NCBI GenBank assembly: GCA_032164245.1
Contig: JAVMKO010000001.1
Coordinates: forward strand, 80,287,892-80,351,891
Reading direction: 5' to 3'
DNA length: 64,000 nt
From: Sternotherus odoratus
Lineage: Eukaryota > Chordata > Testudines > Kinosternidae
Below are positions 1 to 13,000 of the stretch, one piece after another. Under the pieces are notes generated by a model. It did no database searches. It saw only the letters and a list, made by a program, of their open reading frames with translations, and was not told the origin of the DNA. The position numbers were made by a program, and so were the translations under genes. Numbering within the stretch: the stretch's first letter is position 1; the number at the start of each line of letters is the position of its first letter.

Positions 1-420
1 GATGTACAGGGAGCTGAGTGAAAAGTGTTTAATCAGTCACCCTGATCAGTAAAGGATTATTCCCTGTTGTACGTTTCCCAGTGTTTTGTCCAGTCTAGTT
101 CTAAAATGCTCCAAGCTGCTTCTACTTCCCTTGGGAGTCTGACGCCTTTGAAGCAGTCTTTGGAAAACACTGGGCCCGAAGGCGAGGTATAGCCTTCTTG
201 AGATGTTTGCCTATCCGGCATATCCAGGTTTTGCAGAATCTGAGCTGTCATGCCTTTTTTTCTTTAGTCAGCATTAACTTCCATGGCCCGTTGTGTTAGT
301 GGGTGGAGTTGGGAGGGAACAGGGAGTTGCTGCAGGGAATGAAATGGAGAGGAATGAAAGGAAGAGAGTTGAAGTTGGAAATAGCCGCGAGTGTTTTCCC
401 ATTTGGTAATAATGAATCTG
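1..420. other. CSNK1E intron sequence, no feature recognised
   Basis: This is the 5' edge of the window and lies in the intron upstream of the first CSNK1E exon seen at 3901. I find no exon, tRNA or clear repeat boundary here. An open frame at 303 starts with Met-Glu-Leu, as CSNK1E does, but the residues that follow do not match the kinase glycine-rich loop, so it is not the missing first coding exon. Confidence 0.5.
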
Positions 421-423
421 CTA

Positions 424-1586
424 GGGCTTGTCTACACTGGCAAGTTTTTGTTGCTAAAAACTGCCTTTTGGCGACAAAACAGCAAGAGTAAATTAAGGTT
501 ACTATATTTCGCCCTGACCCTACCCCCATCCACTCCCTCCCACTTCCTGCCCCCCTCAGAATGCCCAAACCCCCCACTTCTTGCCCCCTGACTGCCACCT
601 CCTGAGACCCCCCCCCCAACCGTAACTGCCCCCCCTAGGACCTTACCCCCTACCTCTCCCCTGACTGTCCCAATCCTTATCCACACCCCCACCCCAGACA
701 GACCCTTGGGACTCCCATGCCTATCTAACCACTTCCCCCCCCCCCCCCAACCAGTGCTAGGAGAGACTTTTGTCTTTTCCCCTCCCTTTATTGTCCACAA
801 AGAGCCAGTGTAGACATTGCTGATTGTTTTGTTGACAGAACTGGCTTCCGCCAGTATCCCACAATACCTGTCCCAATTGCTCTGCTCAGTGTTTTGATCT
901 CTGCTGCCCTGCAGGGATGCGCCCCCTCCCCTTTCAGAGCACCAGGAAGTATCTGTGTGCTGCTCTGTTTGGGGAACAAATAAAGCAAATCATTGAAATG
1001 CTCCTGTTCTACCCTGCACGCAGCAGTAGGCAGACTGTTGGGCTGCTTTGCCATTCCTCCGCATGGAGAGCTCACAGAGCTGCTCATGATGCTGCTCTCG
1101 GCAGCTGAGGGGGCTGTGGGGGAACTCGGAGAAAATCCCAAGACGCACAGCGATCACATCTTCCCACAACATACCCACGGTGCCGTTGCTCACCTGGTCA
1201 GTGATGATGTCCCCAATTTAGACCTGATCTGATGACAGAGGGAGCAAGTGTGAACACCTTTTGGCGATTTTTGTTTTGTCAATGTTTGGGTGTCAACATA
1301 AGTTTTGTCAACAAAACTTGGTAGTGTAGAGCAGTGGTCTTCAAAGTGGGGTGTGCGAGACCACCCCCGGAGGTGCGCACGACCCTGGCACCGCTGCCGA
1401 TCCCGCCCGGGAGACCACCGAAATCGCAGTTTATTTTTGTCCTGCCGAAATGCTGCAGAAAGAAAGTGGAAGCTTTCTATTTGGCGGTATTTCGGTGGAT
1501 ATACCCCGGGGGTCGCGAGTAGAGGCGGGACAGGGAAAAGGGGCCACAGAGCGAAAACTTTGAAGAACGCAGGTGTAGAGAAGCTC
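424..1586. mobile_element. Harbinger-like MITE interrupted by a hAT element
   Basis: The left end reads GGGCTTGTCTACACTGGCAA. The right end, reverse-complemented, reads GAGCTTCTCTACACTACCAA, and the similarity continues inward through a TTTTGTTG stretch on both sides. These terminal inverted repeats are joined correctly only when the 241-bp hAT element at 1332-1572 and one copy of its duplication are removed. The flanking trinucleotides (cta left, tga right) are only a weak target-site match. The interior is C-rich and non-coding. The Harbinger assignment is inferred from the GGGC-type terminus shared with the neighbouring element that has a TTA duplication. Confidence 0.6.
1332..1572. mobile_element. 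Non-autonomous hAT element, exact 8-bp TSD
   Basis: The element starts CAGTGGTCTTCAAAGT and ends in the inverted counterpart of CTGCGTTCTTCAAAGT (13 of 16 matching). It is flanked by an exact 8-bp duplication, gtgtagag, at 1324-1331 and 1573-1580. The 8-bp duplication and CAG...CTG-type ends are hallmarks of hAT transposons. At 241 bp it cannot encode a transposase. It sits inside the Harbinger-like element at 424-1586, so it is the younger insertion. Confidence 0.88.
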
Positions 1587-1615
1587 TGAGTGAACAAGCA
1601 ATGACTAAGAGCTTA

Positions 1616-1885
1616 AACCTCGTCTACACTAGGAAATTAGGTTGGTATAACTACGTCTCTCAGGGGTGTGAAACTTCCACACCCTGAGCGATGCAGCTAA
1701 ACCCATCTAACCCCTTCGTGCTAGGTTGATGGGAAAATTCTTCTGTTGACCTACCTACTGCCTCTCAGGGAGGTGGATCACCTATCCCATGGGACAATTC
1801 CTCTTGTCAGTGTAGGTAATGTCTTCACTGAAGCGCTGCAGGGGTACAGCTCCACTGCCGCAGTGTTTTAAGGGTAGACAAGGCC
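1616..1885. mobile_element. Harbinger-like MITE with TTA duplication
   Basis: This 270-bp element has ends AACCTCGTCTACACT and, inverted, GGCCTTGTCTACCCT. It is flanked by TTA at 1613-1615 and 1886-1888. A 3-bp TWA target duplication is typical of PIF/Harbinger. The interior contains several GTCTACAC-like words and no coding capacity. It lies only 29 bp from the right end of the preceding element. Confidence 0.75.
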
Positions 1886-1888
1886 TTA

Positions 1889-3167
1889 GTGACTATGCAA
1901 GGGCTATGCTGTAACCGTGAACTTGGAGCAAACTGCCTGCTGAAATGAATAGGAGGGGTTCTGTTGTGGCGTGTAGGGAAGTACGTGGTCCTAAATTTAC
2001 ACCTGGCTCACAGGCCATAATTTAAATTTGGAATTTGACTGTGTCCAAAAATGACCCTTGGCCGAAAGTCTCAAGAAGGCCTTTCCTCTGATACCCTCCA
2101 ACCGCAGATATGGAGTAAAAATATTTCTTAATTTCATCCTGTTGATTCTATTTCCACTCCCTCAGAGCACCATAAATAATTCATTGCTCTTCTTGGTGTT
2201 TACAGCTTGCAAATATTTGCAGGCTGTTGTCATGTCCCACTCTCCCTCCCCACCCTACTTAGTTGACTCTTAGACAAGAGATATGAAAGAACAATTAAAA
2301 AGAGCTAAATACATAAATTTGTCCCTCCTGGGCCCCTAATAACATTTGTGTGTGTGTCTCAAATTCCTACCAACTTGTCTGTCTCTGCCCTGACCTTTCT
2401 GCTAAACAGGCTGCCTCAAGCTAAATCTGTGTTCTCCAGAACTGCTCCAAAGGGAATGGACTCTGGAGGCATTTGCTTTATCATGTGGATTTAGGATGGG
2501 AGAGGAAATCAGGTGGTGCTTTCTTCTCTTTTGACCATTTTCCCCTGCTTGGTCCCAGTTTTGGATGGGGGTGGAGATGGGTGGATGGATAGATAGAAGG
2601 TGCTCTTTCTGTGTCCCTTACCAGGGACTCTGTATTTCCTAAAGCCTGCGGTGGAAGGCAAGAATTCATTTTACCTTCCAAGATTAGGTTTAAGGCTAAG
2701 GGTTTGTTTGGGTTGGTGGTGGCTTTGTTTTTTGCTGTGCCCCAACTCAATACACTATCTTGTCCATGTCTCTGTTGAATAAATTCCCCCTACCATCCCT
2801 TTTCTTCCCACTCCATCTTCTGTTCTGGGATGGTTCCTAGGGCGACGGTTTTGACTGCCAGTCACCTGTGCAATGTGCTGTTAGTCTGTGTGAACCTTGT
2901 AGTCCCTAATTCCAGTGCTGGAGTGGGTTGGGATTAGAGAAAGGTCTGGGGTGTCATTTTTGTGGCCTGTGCACAAATCTTTCACTTCTTGCTGCACAAA
3001 TCTTTCACTTCTTGCCATTTTAGGATAGCAGAAAACAAATGGAACCCCTCCTCTGTTAATATGTGGAAGGATGGAATGTCCCTCCTCCCACAGCCAACAG
3101 AAAATCCGTCTCGGCTGATGGCCCTGTGTACTCTGCAGCGAGATTCCTGTATTCTGTGGCAGCTAGC
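1889..3167. other. CSNK1E intron sequence with a short tandem duplication
   Basis: No exon or well-bounded transposon is recognised here. The only local structure is a 23-bp tandem duplication at 2971-3016 (unit beginning gcacaaatctttcacttc). Open frames in this stretch are short and lack any family signature. Confidence 0.45.
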
Positions 3168-3298
3168 TAGGGTGACCAGACAGCAAGTGTGAAAAATCGG
3201 GACAGGGTGTGTGTGTGGGGGGGTAATAGGAGCCAATATAAGAAAAAGACCCAAAAATTGGGACTGTCGCTATAAAATCTGGATATCTGGTCATCCTA
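3168..3298. mobile_element. Short MITE with TAGGGTGACCAGA ends, copy 1
   Basis: This 131-bp element begins TAGGGTGACCAGA and ends with the inverted counterpart TAGGATGACCAGA. The interior shares a block (gggacag, aataggagcc, agaaaaagacc, gggac...tataaaat) with a second copy at 12025-12146. The superfamily is not resolved, because I could not find a convincing target-site duplication. Confidence 0.75.
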
Positions 3299-3900
3299 AA
3301 CTAGCCTCAGTTTAAAAATACAGGGCTTTTTAAAATGATTTACATCAGCAATATAGAAATACCATCAGTATAGGAGTCCTTGTGAGGTTTATTTTGCTAT
3401 TGCATTCCGTTTATTTCTTCATACTTATGAAAGTCTTTGGCATATCCAAAATTGGATTGGTGAACAATAATTACACTGTGGAGTGTGTATGTATTTTGTC
3501 ACCTGGGCTGATGGGCAGTTTGGAATTGTGGGATATGCACATTATTTGGGTGTTTATTTCAGTGTTGACTGTTGACCTGCGCATTGTCCCTGTAGACTTA
3601 CCCTGGTGATATAGCGAAGCAGTTTGCACTTCTCAGAACTGTTGTTTCAGGCTGTCTGCCCTGGCTTCCGTTTATTTTGCCACCTCAGGACTTTCTTTGC
3701 AAACATAAGAGCTAGACACTGCCTGTGTGATTTTTAAAATGAAAGTTTAAATTGTGGCGCACAATTCTGTGTCTAAGGGTAGATTCCAGGACAAATTCTG
3801 CAGTCGTGGCAGCATGGGATTTGCATAAACCTCGTCATGGGTGGCTCACTTAATTCCAAGCATGTCTAATCTTCATTTTGCCCCTTTTCCCCTATGCCAG

Positions 3901-4011
3901 GTGCCAATATTGCCACTGGGGAAGAAGTTGCCATAAAATTGGAGTGTGTCAAAACCAAGCACCCCCAGCTCCACATCGAGAGCAAGTTCTACAAGATGAT
4001 GCAGGGAGGAG
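3901..4011 (+). CDS. CSNK1E: CSNK1E coding exon, residues 26-63 (N-lobe)
   Basis: The acceptor is ...cctatgccag and the donor is gtgaga at 4012. The exon starts with two bases completing Gly26 and ends with one base of Val63. It carries the catalytic VAIK motif, with Lys38 encoded at 3936-3938, and the [18 protein letters not shown] stretch typical of CK1 delta/epsilon. Residue 31 is Thr here, where I recall Ser in human. Confidence 0.97.
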
Positions 4012-7000
4012 GTGAGATCAGTGAGGTTGCCGTACCTAGTGAGAGTAAAAATAGACACTGGGCATTTTGGGGAGGAGGGAGAGAGATTACGGCTGGGTCA
4101 CTTAGTATTGGATATGCCCTTCTCAGCAAGAAATACTCTGGGCGATGGGAAATCACTGTGGACGTCTCTTGCCTACCTCTCGTTTAATGGATTGGTCTCT
4201 CTTTCCGCAGTGGGTATTCCCTCCATTAAGTGGTGTGGGGCAGAGGGTGACTATAATGTGATGGTGATGGAGCTCCTGGGACCCAGCCTGGAGGATCTCT
4301 TCAATTTCTGCTCCCGCAAGTTCAGTCTCAAGACTGTTCTGCTCCTGGCAGACCAGATGGTGAGTTTCTTCTAAACGTGTCAGCACGTCCGCTCCGTCCC
4401 CATAACTTACTTTTGGCTTTTCCCACCCCCTCCACTTAATAGCAGTTCTGAGCTGCTGTACTCCAGCCTATTTTTCTGAGGGACGATGGAGAGGGAGCTC
4501 AAGTGGCTTCCAGGGTGTTTCCCCTTGAAGAGGCTGGGTAACCAGGCCACCCACACATAGGAGTTGCCAGACTGGATCAAACCAGAAGTCCATCTAGTTG
4601 AGGATCCTGCCTCTGCCAATGGTCGGCACCAAAAGTCCCAGAGGAAGGTTAAGACCCTCAAGTAGGCAGATGTGGATAATCTATGCCCCTTCTCACTCAG
4701 TTAGGTCTCCTGGTCTTGACTAGCTAAAGATTGGCTCAACGCCTTGAAGTTTAATATCCCTGCCAAACTCTCTTCCCTTCCCTCCCTGGAGTGTTAATGG
4801 TGACTTCCTGTCTGAGGAAGAGCAGGGGAGCGTTGGTGGGAATGGATGTGTTTCCTGTTCAGCTGCTTCTCAGTTCCCATGAGTTGGGGAGAAGAGTCCT
4901 TTCCTGGGCTGTGACTCTCATTGCAGAGCACCAGAAAGCAAATAGTTCAAGCCCACTCCCATGGCTGATACTTGCCAGGCCCATCTGCCCAGGCTCTCTC
5001 TTAAGGGTGAGGGTTGTAACTCCTACAGTCATAACAAGCTTCCTTTCCCATTTCTCCTGCTGTGTTCACCCTCCTCCTCCAGATCAGCCGCATAGAGTAC
5101 ATTCATTCCAAGAATTTCATCCACCGGGATGTGAAGCCAGACAATTTCCTCATGGGGCTTGGCAAGAAGGGCAACCTGGTGTACATCATTGACTTCGGCC
5201 TGGCCAAGAAGTACCGAGACGCCCGGACCCACCAGCACATCCCCTATCGGGAAAACAAGAACCTGACTGGCACAGCTCGCTATGCCTCCATCAACACCCA
5301 CTTGGGAATTGGTGAGCCTGCTGTGGCATGTGTGCGTGTCTGGGGGGGTTCTGCGTGTCTGTTCGTGTGTACCATGTGCTGTAGCTTGCAATATCCTGGG
5401 AAGGGCAGCAGGGGTCATAGTGAAGGTTGCCTAATGGTTTCCTTCCTAATCCCTGGATTTCAGTTGCTCATAACTAAGGCTATGTTTTAGACACGGGTAT
5501 TTTTAGTATTTTTAGTAAAGGTCATGGACAGGTCACGGGCCATAAACAAAAATTCAGTGCCCATGACCTGTCCATGACTTGTAGTATACACCCCCTAACC
5601 AAAACTTGGGTGCTCGGCGGACAGACGGACACAGGGATGTGTGGGGTGGCCCAGGACCCCTGCTTGTGCTGGATAGAGAGGGGGAAAGGGGGTGCGTTTA
5701 GGTGGTGGTGCGCAGCCCTATATCCCTGCTGGGGGGCTGGCAGGATCTCTACCCAGTTCTGTGTGGCTCCCGGAAGCAGCCGGCATGTCCCTGCAGCCCC
5801 TACGCGGAGGTTTTCTCCATATTCTTATGGGCTAAGAACTTAAATCCTCCAGAAACGGATGGCTTTGACCCCCAGAGTCATTCGGGAAAGCTTTCCCCTC
5901 TCCACTGGTAATGATGATTTTCTAGAAGCCATAGAGTTTGGATCTATTCTGCAGACATAAAGCAGATTCTGATGGCTTCCATAGGCTGCAGCTACATATT
6001 AGAGACGAAGGAAATGTATCAAAACAGGGAGCACTGCCATAGCTGGGAATGGGAAGGTCTCTCCTCGCCTCCACTCTGGATGAAAAATACAGCCAGCCTG
6101 GTAGAACCCTATGGACCATATTTTGGCGACCTCTACTCATGTGTGTATACATACAAATTGAATTTCAGTGTGTTGCTTACTCAGAGTTCCCACAACCAGG
6201 GTAACTGCCACACTGGGATTACTTCAAGTGTGCTTCACCAACAGTGTCTGTCAGGGACTGGGTTTTTGGGCTGCTCTGTCAGACGTGAGTGAGTGTGGGA
6301 CTAATGTGTCTGTTTTGCTTGTTTAATTTTCCACCATGGTCTTAAATCTTTAGCCTTTGATTCTGGAGTCTAGCTTGCCTGTCACACTGAATGTTTAGAT
6401 CTTGTTTGTTCTTTAAAGGGCAGATTGCGTATGCTATAAACTTGTAACTCTCACGCAGCACTCTGCGCAAAATGTTGAAGCTGAAAACATTAATCCTTGC
6501 AACAACGCCCAGAATCACTGTCCATTTTACAAGTGGAGTTGCAGAGAGGGTAAATGACATGCCCAAGGCCTCCTGGGACATTGGTGTCAGAACAACAATC
6601 AAAACTCTGCACTTCTTGGCTCCCAGTGCTGTGCCCAGTCCATGAGACCTCTCCACTGGACAACTGATGTATATGTTTAAGTTAACAGTATTGCCAGGGG
6701 TTATGAGAACCTTCACTCTGAATTTTTACTGCTTCAGTTACTAAATACTTGGTCTTACCATTGCCTTCATGCAGTTGAGAGGCAAGGGAGGAACCCTTGA
6801 GTGGAATAGCAATCAAATGAGAGCCTTATATTTGACTCTGCAAGCTAAGGATTGTACATTCCAGTGTCTGGAAGGAGTGCATTTTGTTTTTCTTCCCAGA
6901 GACTGGGCCCGGGGGGGCGGGGGGCGGGAAGAGATCTGGGAGGTTTTCCATGGTTACCAGGGGTGTCATCTGACTATGTGGCCCTTGGTTCATACATTCC

Positions 7001-10000
7001 AATCAATTTTCACATGCTCTGGGGATGAGAATCCCCTGTGCCCGTCCGTGTGTGTAAAGTCTGAAATAGACACCCGGGGTGCCCAGGAGACTGACACAGA
7101 AGGGGCCTAGCATATTCTGTCTGAATAGTGAGTATGGGAAGCATGAGGGTAATAACTCTCCCCACCACCACCCTCAAGTTCCTTTTATAGATGACATCAG
7201 AGTAGGCCCTGTTTTTCTGCTGGTCCTGCCCCTGGCACTAGTTCCAGTTTCATGCGCTATTAAAGACACTAGTTCTGGGCCGTGCGACCTCAGAGTTCAC
7301 AAAATCTGATTGCAATGTGTAATCCGAAGAACATTTGCTGAGGAACGAACAGGGATTGGGGGGAGTCTGGCTCCCTTCCCAAGGACTATCCCAGTCACAA
7401 ATGCATGGAAATGGCGTGGCTTTTGGAAGAGTCAGGTGGGTAGCACTGTGCTTAGAATCAGGGAGCCTCTGTGGGTGCAGGGAAATAGGTCAGCTCATGA
7501 ATCTTACCTGGTGCAAGTCCTAAATCACCTCCCTCTGCTCAAGCACCTGGTCCCCAGGCAACTTCCCTCCCTGCTGTCATTTCCTGACCCAGCCTTTGTC
7601 TGGGCACCATTTTGGGGGAGGTAAGGAGTGACTAGCAGCCTGTGTCTGTGAGGGGGAGGGAATTGGCATGGAAGTAGGGTAGCAATCTTAGAAATGGGAA
7701 CGGAAAGAATTGACTTTGGGGGCTTTCCGGAGGTGTGGGGAAGAGGTTATTTTGTAGAGAGGAAGAGGATCAGTAGGTTGGAGAGTGTGTAGATGCTCCT
7801 TCCGGGTGTCCAAGGGAAGAATGAGAAGCTGAAGATGCATATAAAACAGAGGAAGTGTGATGTAGTAGCCTAAACACAGGCCTGGGAACCAGGAACTCCT
7901 GAGTTATAATCCCAGCTCTGACACTGATTCACTCTGAGACCATGAGTAAATCCTTCTCTTCCCCTGCTTCTTGCCTGTAAAATGGAGATGTGATTTTCCT
8001 AACTCTCAGGGATCTTGTGAGGCTAAAGTGACTGCTGCAAATACTAAAAGTGTGCATGCTAAGAAACGTTCCTGAGTCTACATGTCCTCAGTCCTTTAGG
8101 ATGAATGAGGATATAGTGAAGGTTGAAGCCGTCTTGTGTTGTCAGATTGGTGTACTGTTCAATTTTATTTGTTCTTTTAGTATATATTCCCAGGCAGAAG
8201 CTCTTAAAATGGAATTAAGGTTGAGAGTACTTGTCAGTTTAGGGTGATGTACATTACAGGGCTGTTGTCATTATCCCTCAGCCAAGAGTTATAAACCCAG
8301 GAAGCTCACAGTTAGATTGAATATGTTTAGATTTCTTTCAGTTACTGAGATGAGGCCAGGGCACCAAAACAACTTTAGGGCTGCCCTATCAGGCTCTTCA
8401 AACATCCCATGGAATTAAAACTCACTGAAATAGTGTGCACAGGCTGTGTTTAAAGTTATATCGATGTACTTTAAAGGATTACGGGTCACTTCTCCATTGT
8501 TCTTCATAACTGAAAATTTGTCCTTCTACCCTCTGGTGACCACACACCAAAAAAACCCACCCAGCCCACCATTATGATTAAGGTGGTTTTAGTGTTTATG
8601 GATATAAATTAAATTAAATTGATTTTTAAAGATAAATCAGACCTTTTTTTCATATTGCCCTCCCCCGCACTTCCCCGAATCATGGTGTCCCTTCAGGGCA
8701 GGGTTAAGGGTGTGTGTGCATTTGTATAATAGATACTAGAGATTTGCACACTTCCTTACTTCTATGGGCCTAGCTCATTGCACTCACTGGGGGCTCCTTA
8801 CCACTCTCCCCCATCCTCTCCTATTTCAGGGACTCCCTGCAATTACCTGCCCCTTCCTCTTACGCCAGAGATTTATATATCCCATTCTCTGCCCCCATGA
8901 CACGGGCTCTGTGAACCCTCATTTATCCCCTCCCCATTACTATTTAAGTAATTCAGGAAGTCAGCATTTTGAACTGTATGGGCATAGCCACGACTGGGTT
9001 GATGGGAGGAGGTACCAGTGTGGTGGGAGGTGTTGGAGCTGTAGACCATTTTGGAGGTGGTTGAAGCTGCTGGCTCTGCTAACCACATGTCAGGATCTCC
9101 ATGTGTCTTCCATTTTTCCCTCTACCAAAGCCAACAAGATTATGTTCAGTGAGGCTTAGACCATTCCCCGAAATTTTGGACTTGAACACTGCATCTGAAC
9201 AAAAGTTAAACACCCGTCATACTGAGCGCAGGCCTCACTTCACATGGCCAGGTTAAGAAAAACACCACCAACAAAAAAGCTACATTAAAAATAATGTGAA
9301 AGTTGTGAAGTCAAGCACTCAAAAGTTGAGAATTTCCAGTATTCCGATTACCTGTTCAACCTTCATTCAGTCCCTGGTGTGTCTGCATTATAATACAGTC
9401 TCTAATTATATGACCATGTACTAGTTTTTCCTGAGGACCTCCTCCTCCCCCATCTCATTCTGTGCACAGGCTAGAACTGCTCTGAGGAGGAATCACAATT
9501 GTAGTGAAGGAGGCTTAGTTGGTAGTTCACCTGCTTAATTTGTTGCTGAAGTTGGAAGGTGTGCAGTGAAATAAGCTGGGGATTTCAGGAAGAGAGAGGA
9601 TGGAATCATGGGATAGGCAATTGAATGCTCCCCTGGGAAAATTAGTTCTCCCTCTGACACACAGTTTCTATGAGATACTTGGCGAGTGATTGTTAAACCA
9701 AATTTTTCACAGTTGGTCACGAATTATGTGTTCCTCACTTGTAGCTGTCAGCACTCTGCACTCCTGCAGCTGTGTGTTGAACATATAAAGTGTGAAGTAC
9801 TCTGAAAACGTTTTGGCCTTACTCTTTCTCCATCTCAGTTTCCCACTAAAAAAAATAGGCATAATACCATCTAATCTCACTGGAGTGTTTTGAAGATAAA
9901 TACATTGTTTGAGAAATACTTGCATACTATGGAGAGAACAACACAGAAATGTCCATAAGGAAACAAATAACTTGTATTCAGTGTAAGGTTTGAATGCTGT

Positions 10001-13000
10001 GCGTTCAGTAAGGCCTGGGCTGCATGTTAAATGTGGAGGATGAAAAATAAACATTGAATTGGGCAGGGGCCTTTGCAAAAAGTAATATGTGATCATGTCA
10101 TTAAAGATGGTCTCCTAAGGCATACTCAGAGGGCCAGATTAAAGTTGTACAGGCAACCTTAATTCTGACATTTCTTAATGCCTGAGAGCTTGACTTTGCA
10201 ACCTTAATGTTCTTCTAGTTTAGATCTTTTTAACATGTTTTGTTTTAAACTGAAAAACTAGGAATTCCATCACATGAAACCATATTGACCCCCAACTTGG
10301 CCCATCAGCAGGGTTTAGATCCACAACACAGACTTCCGCCACTTGAACTCACAGTGTAAATGGTAGCAGTAGTAGGTTCTTCTCCTTTGAGTGGACAACC
10401 CACTGGTGCGGGAGATGAGAGGCACTCTGTCAGTGAGCTTTGCAGCTACTTCCTGACAGCAGAGCAATGTAGAGTCTGAGGATTCCAGCGTTCTATTGCG
10501 TGTTCTGTGGGAGCGGGTGCTTCAGTGCTTACAGATCCTTCTGCTCCTAGCCGGACTCTGTTCCCCATGTCTCTCTCCACCCACCTCTCCATTCTTCACC
10601 ATGTTCTAGTTGGCCCACTTTCGCCTTATCTTCCTCATTGCCCTGCTGCTGGCAGCCAGGCATCGAGAGCCTTCGAGAGGTGGTCTTCCCCACTTTCATT
10701 TCCTGTGCCTGATGCCACAGTGGTCCCCAGCTGCTGAGAGGAGTCGTTGAAGGGAAAGTCCTGCTCCGCCCCAGCAGCCTAGGGTTAGGAATATGCGCGG
10801 AGCAGAGAATTTAGCTGCCAGACTCTATCTGGCCTCTACTGATCACGTGCGAACTGCAGTTATTCAGCGGCTTATCACTTGGAAAACTTGGGCAAATTGT
10901 CATGGGATGGCAAGAGGCACATCCCTAGCACCCGGGCGAACCTTCCCCGCCAATACCAAATTCAAGTTGCTGCTCTGAATTATGGAGGCTCTTGAGCATC
11001 TCAGAAAACGCGCTTAGGAGATTGTTTTGCTCTTCTTTAAAAAAAAAAATCCTAAAATGGTGATGCTTCTCTGAAGTGATTGAACCATTTTTGGTTCAAC
11101 TTTCCAGGAAAATTGAGTCTGAAGCGGGTGGGCAATTGATTGTGTATTGGGAGCCAAAAAGTAATTCCAGTCACATCTCACTCCCTGCCCGTGTGTAACT
11201 CTCTCCTCCTCCAGAACAAAGTCGCCGCGATGACCTGGAGAGCCTGGGCTACGTGCTCATGTACTTCAACCTGGGTTCGCTGCCCTGGCAGGGCCTCAAG
11301 GCTGCCACCAAGCGCCAAAAGTATGAGCGTATCAGTGAGAAGAAGATGTCCACACCCATTGAAGTGCTCTGCAAAGGGTACCCTTGTAAGTGCTGGGCGC
11401 TCCTGATTTGAATTTGACCCCTGCTAGCAGGGGTCTGCCCATGGCACTGCAGTATGGGGGGGGGGGAGGGGGGAGAGGGGAGGAGCCCAGTGTATTGCTA
11501 ATGGCCACCATTAGAAGGGATGAGAGAACCATGGCACTGCAGTATGGGGGGGGGGGGGGGGAAGGAGCCCAGTGTATTGCTAATGGCCACCATTAGAAAG
11601 GATGAGAGAACCATGGCACTGCAGTCCTGGCACAGACGTGAGACCCGTTAGAAATCCCCAGGGAGCTGGTTTTGGGTGGTCCTGGTATTTTTGAGGTGGC
11701 CCAGTTTAGAGGCAGGCTGCAATGAGAAGAAAATTCAGGGCTCATGCTGTTGATGTCTAGTGACGCCAAGTTGTCTGCATCTGTGGGGGTTGCTGCTGCC
11801 AGTGTGTAGCCCATGCTGCTCTGGACTGCTGTGGCCACTTTCTCCCAGCATGGGGCCCTCTGGGGATCCCATACAACCTGCATGCTATCGCTGGCTTGAA
11901 AAGCAGGCGAAGAGGGGAGATGAGCAAGGATTTCCCCCAGAGGAATTGGGTGGTTGTCCTAAATGCCCAAAGCAGAGCGTTCCTTAGCGGAGAAGGTGCA
12001 TATTGTGTGGCTCTGCAGTGATGCTAGTGTGACTGGATAGCAAATGTGAAAAATTGGGACAGGTTGGGGGGCAATAGGAGCCTATATCAGAAAAAGACCT
12101 AAAAATCAGGACTATCCCTATAAAATTGGGACATCTGGTCACCCTAAAGCAGGGGTCTCAAACTCAAATGACCATGAGGGCCGCATGAGGACTAGTGCAC
12201 TGGCCCGAGGGCCGCATCACTGACACACACACACACCCTCGCTGCCCCGGCTCTGCCCCCACTCCACCCCTTCCATGAGGACTAGTGCACTGGCCCGAGG
12301 GCCGCACCACTGACACACACCCTGCCCTCGCTGCACCGGCTCTGCCCCCACTCCACCCCTTCCAAGAGGTCCCACCTCTGCCTCACCTCCTCCTCTGAGC
12401 ACGCAGCTCCCCATTCCCTCCTTGAAAGCGCTAGGCACCACCAACAGCTGTTTGGCAAACAAAGCAAGAGCAATCTAGGAAGTCCAGAGCTAGAAACACG
12501 CACGGCCCAGCCAGGCAGCAGAGAAGCCTCCACTTCTGGCCCCTCCGTCCTGCAAACTGCTATGGGGGGGGAGGGGGGCGCCAGGAAGCTTGGCGGGCCG
12601 CAGGGAAGGGCTTGGCGGGCCGCATGTTTGAGACCCCTGCCCTAAAGTATGTTCTTCTGGTCTGAAGCCATGTTCTGGGGAGGCCTATTCCTATGGCTGT
12701 ACCTGAGGCTTGCTACAGGGAGAGTGGAGTGGAGGAATAACTTCATCAGGGTGGAGTTGGGTTTAATGGTCAGCCATTGTCTCTGTCTCTCTCCAGCTGA
12801 GTTCTCCACATACCTCAATTTCTGCCGCTCGCTGCGGTTTGATGACAAACCCGACTACTCGTACCTGCGGCAGCTCTTCCGTAACCTCTTCCACCGCCAG
12901 GGCTTCTCCTACGACTATGTCTTCGACTGGAACATGCTCAAATTTGTGAGTGGCGCAGCCTTTGCGAGGGGCATGGGAGTCCCTGGGGTGGGCAGGGGGC

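Noticed and set aside
303..491. Open frame starting Met-Glu-Leu, as a candidate first coding exon of CSNK1E
   Set aside because: After the first three residues it does not match the expected start (RVGNKYRLGRKIG), has no donor in the right phase and overlaps a MITE.
10843..10848. CACGTG E-box as a clock-controlled enhancer of CSNK1E
   Set aside because: A single hexamer with no neighbouring E-box and no conservation evidence; this is chance-level in a large intron.
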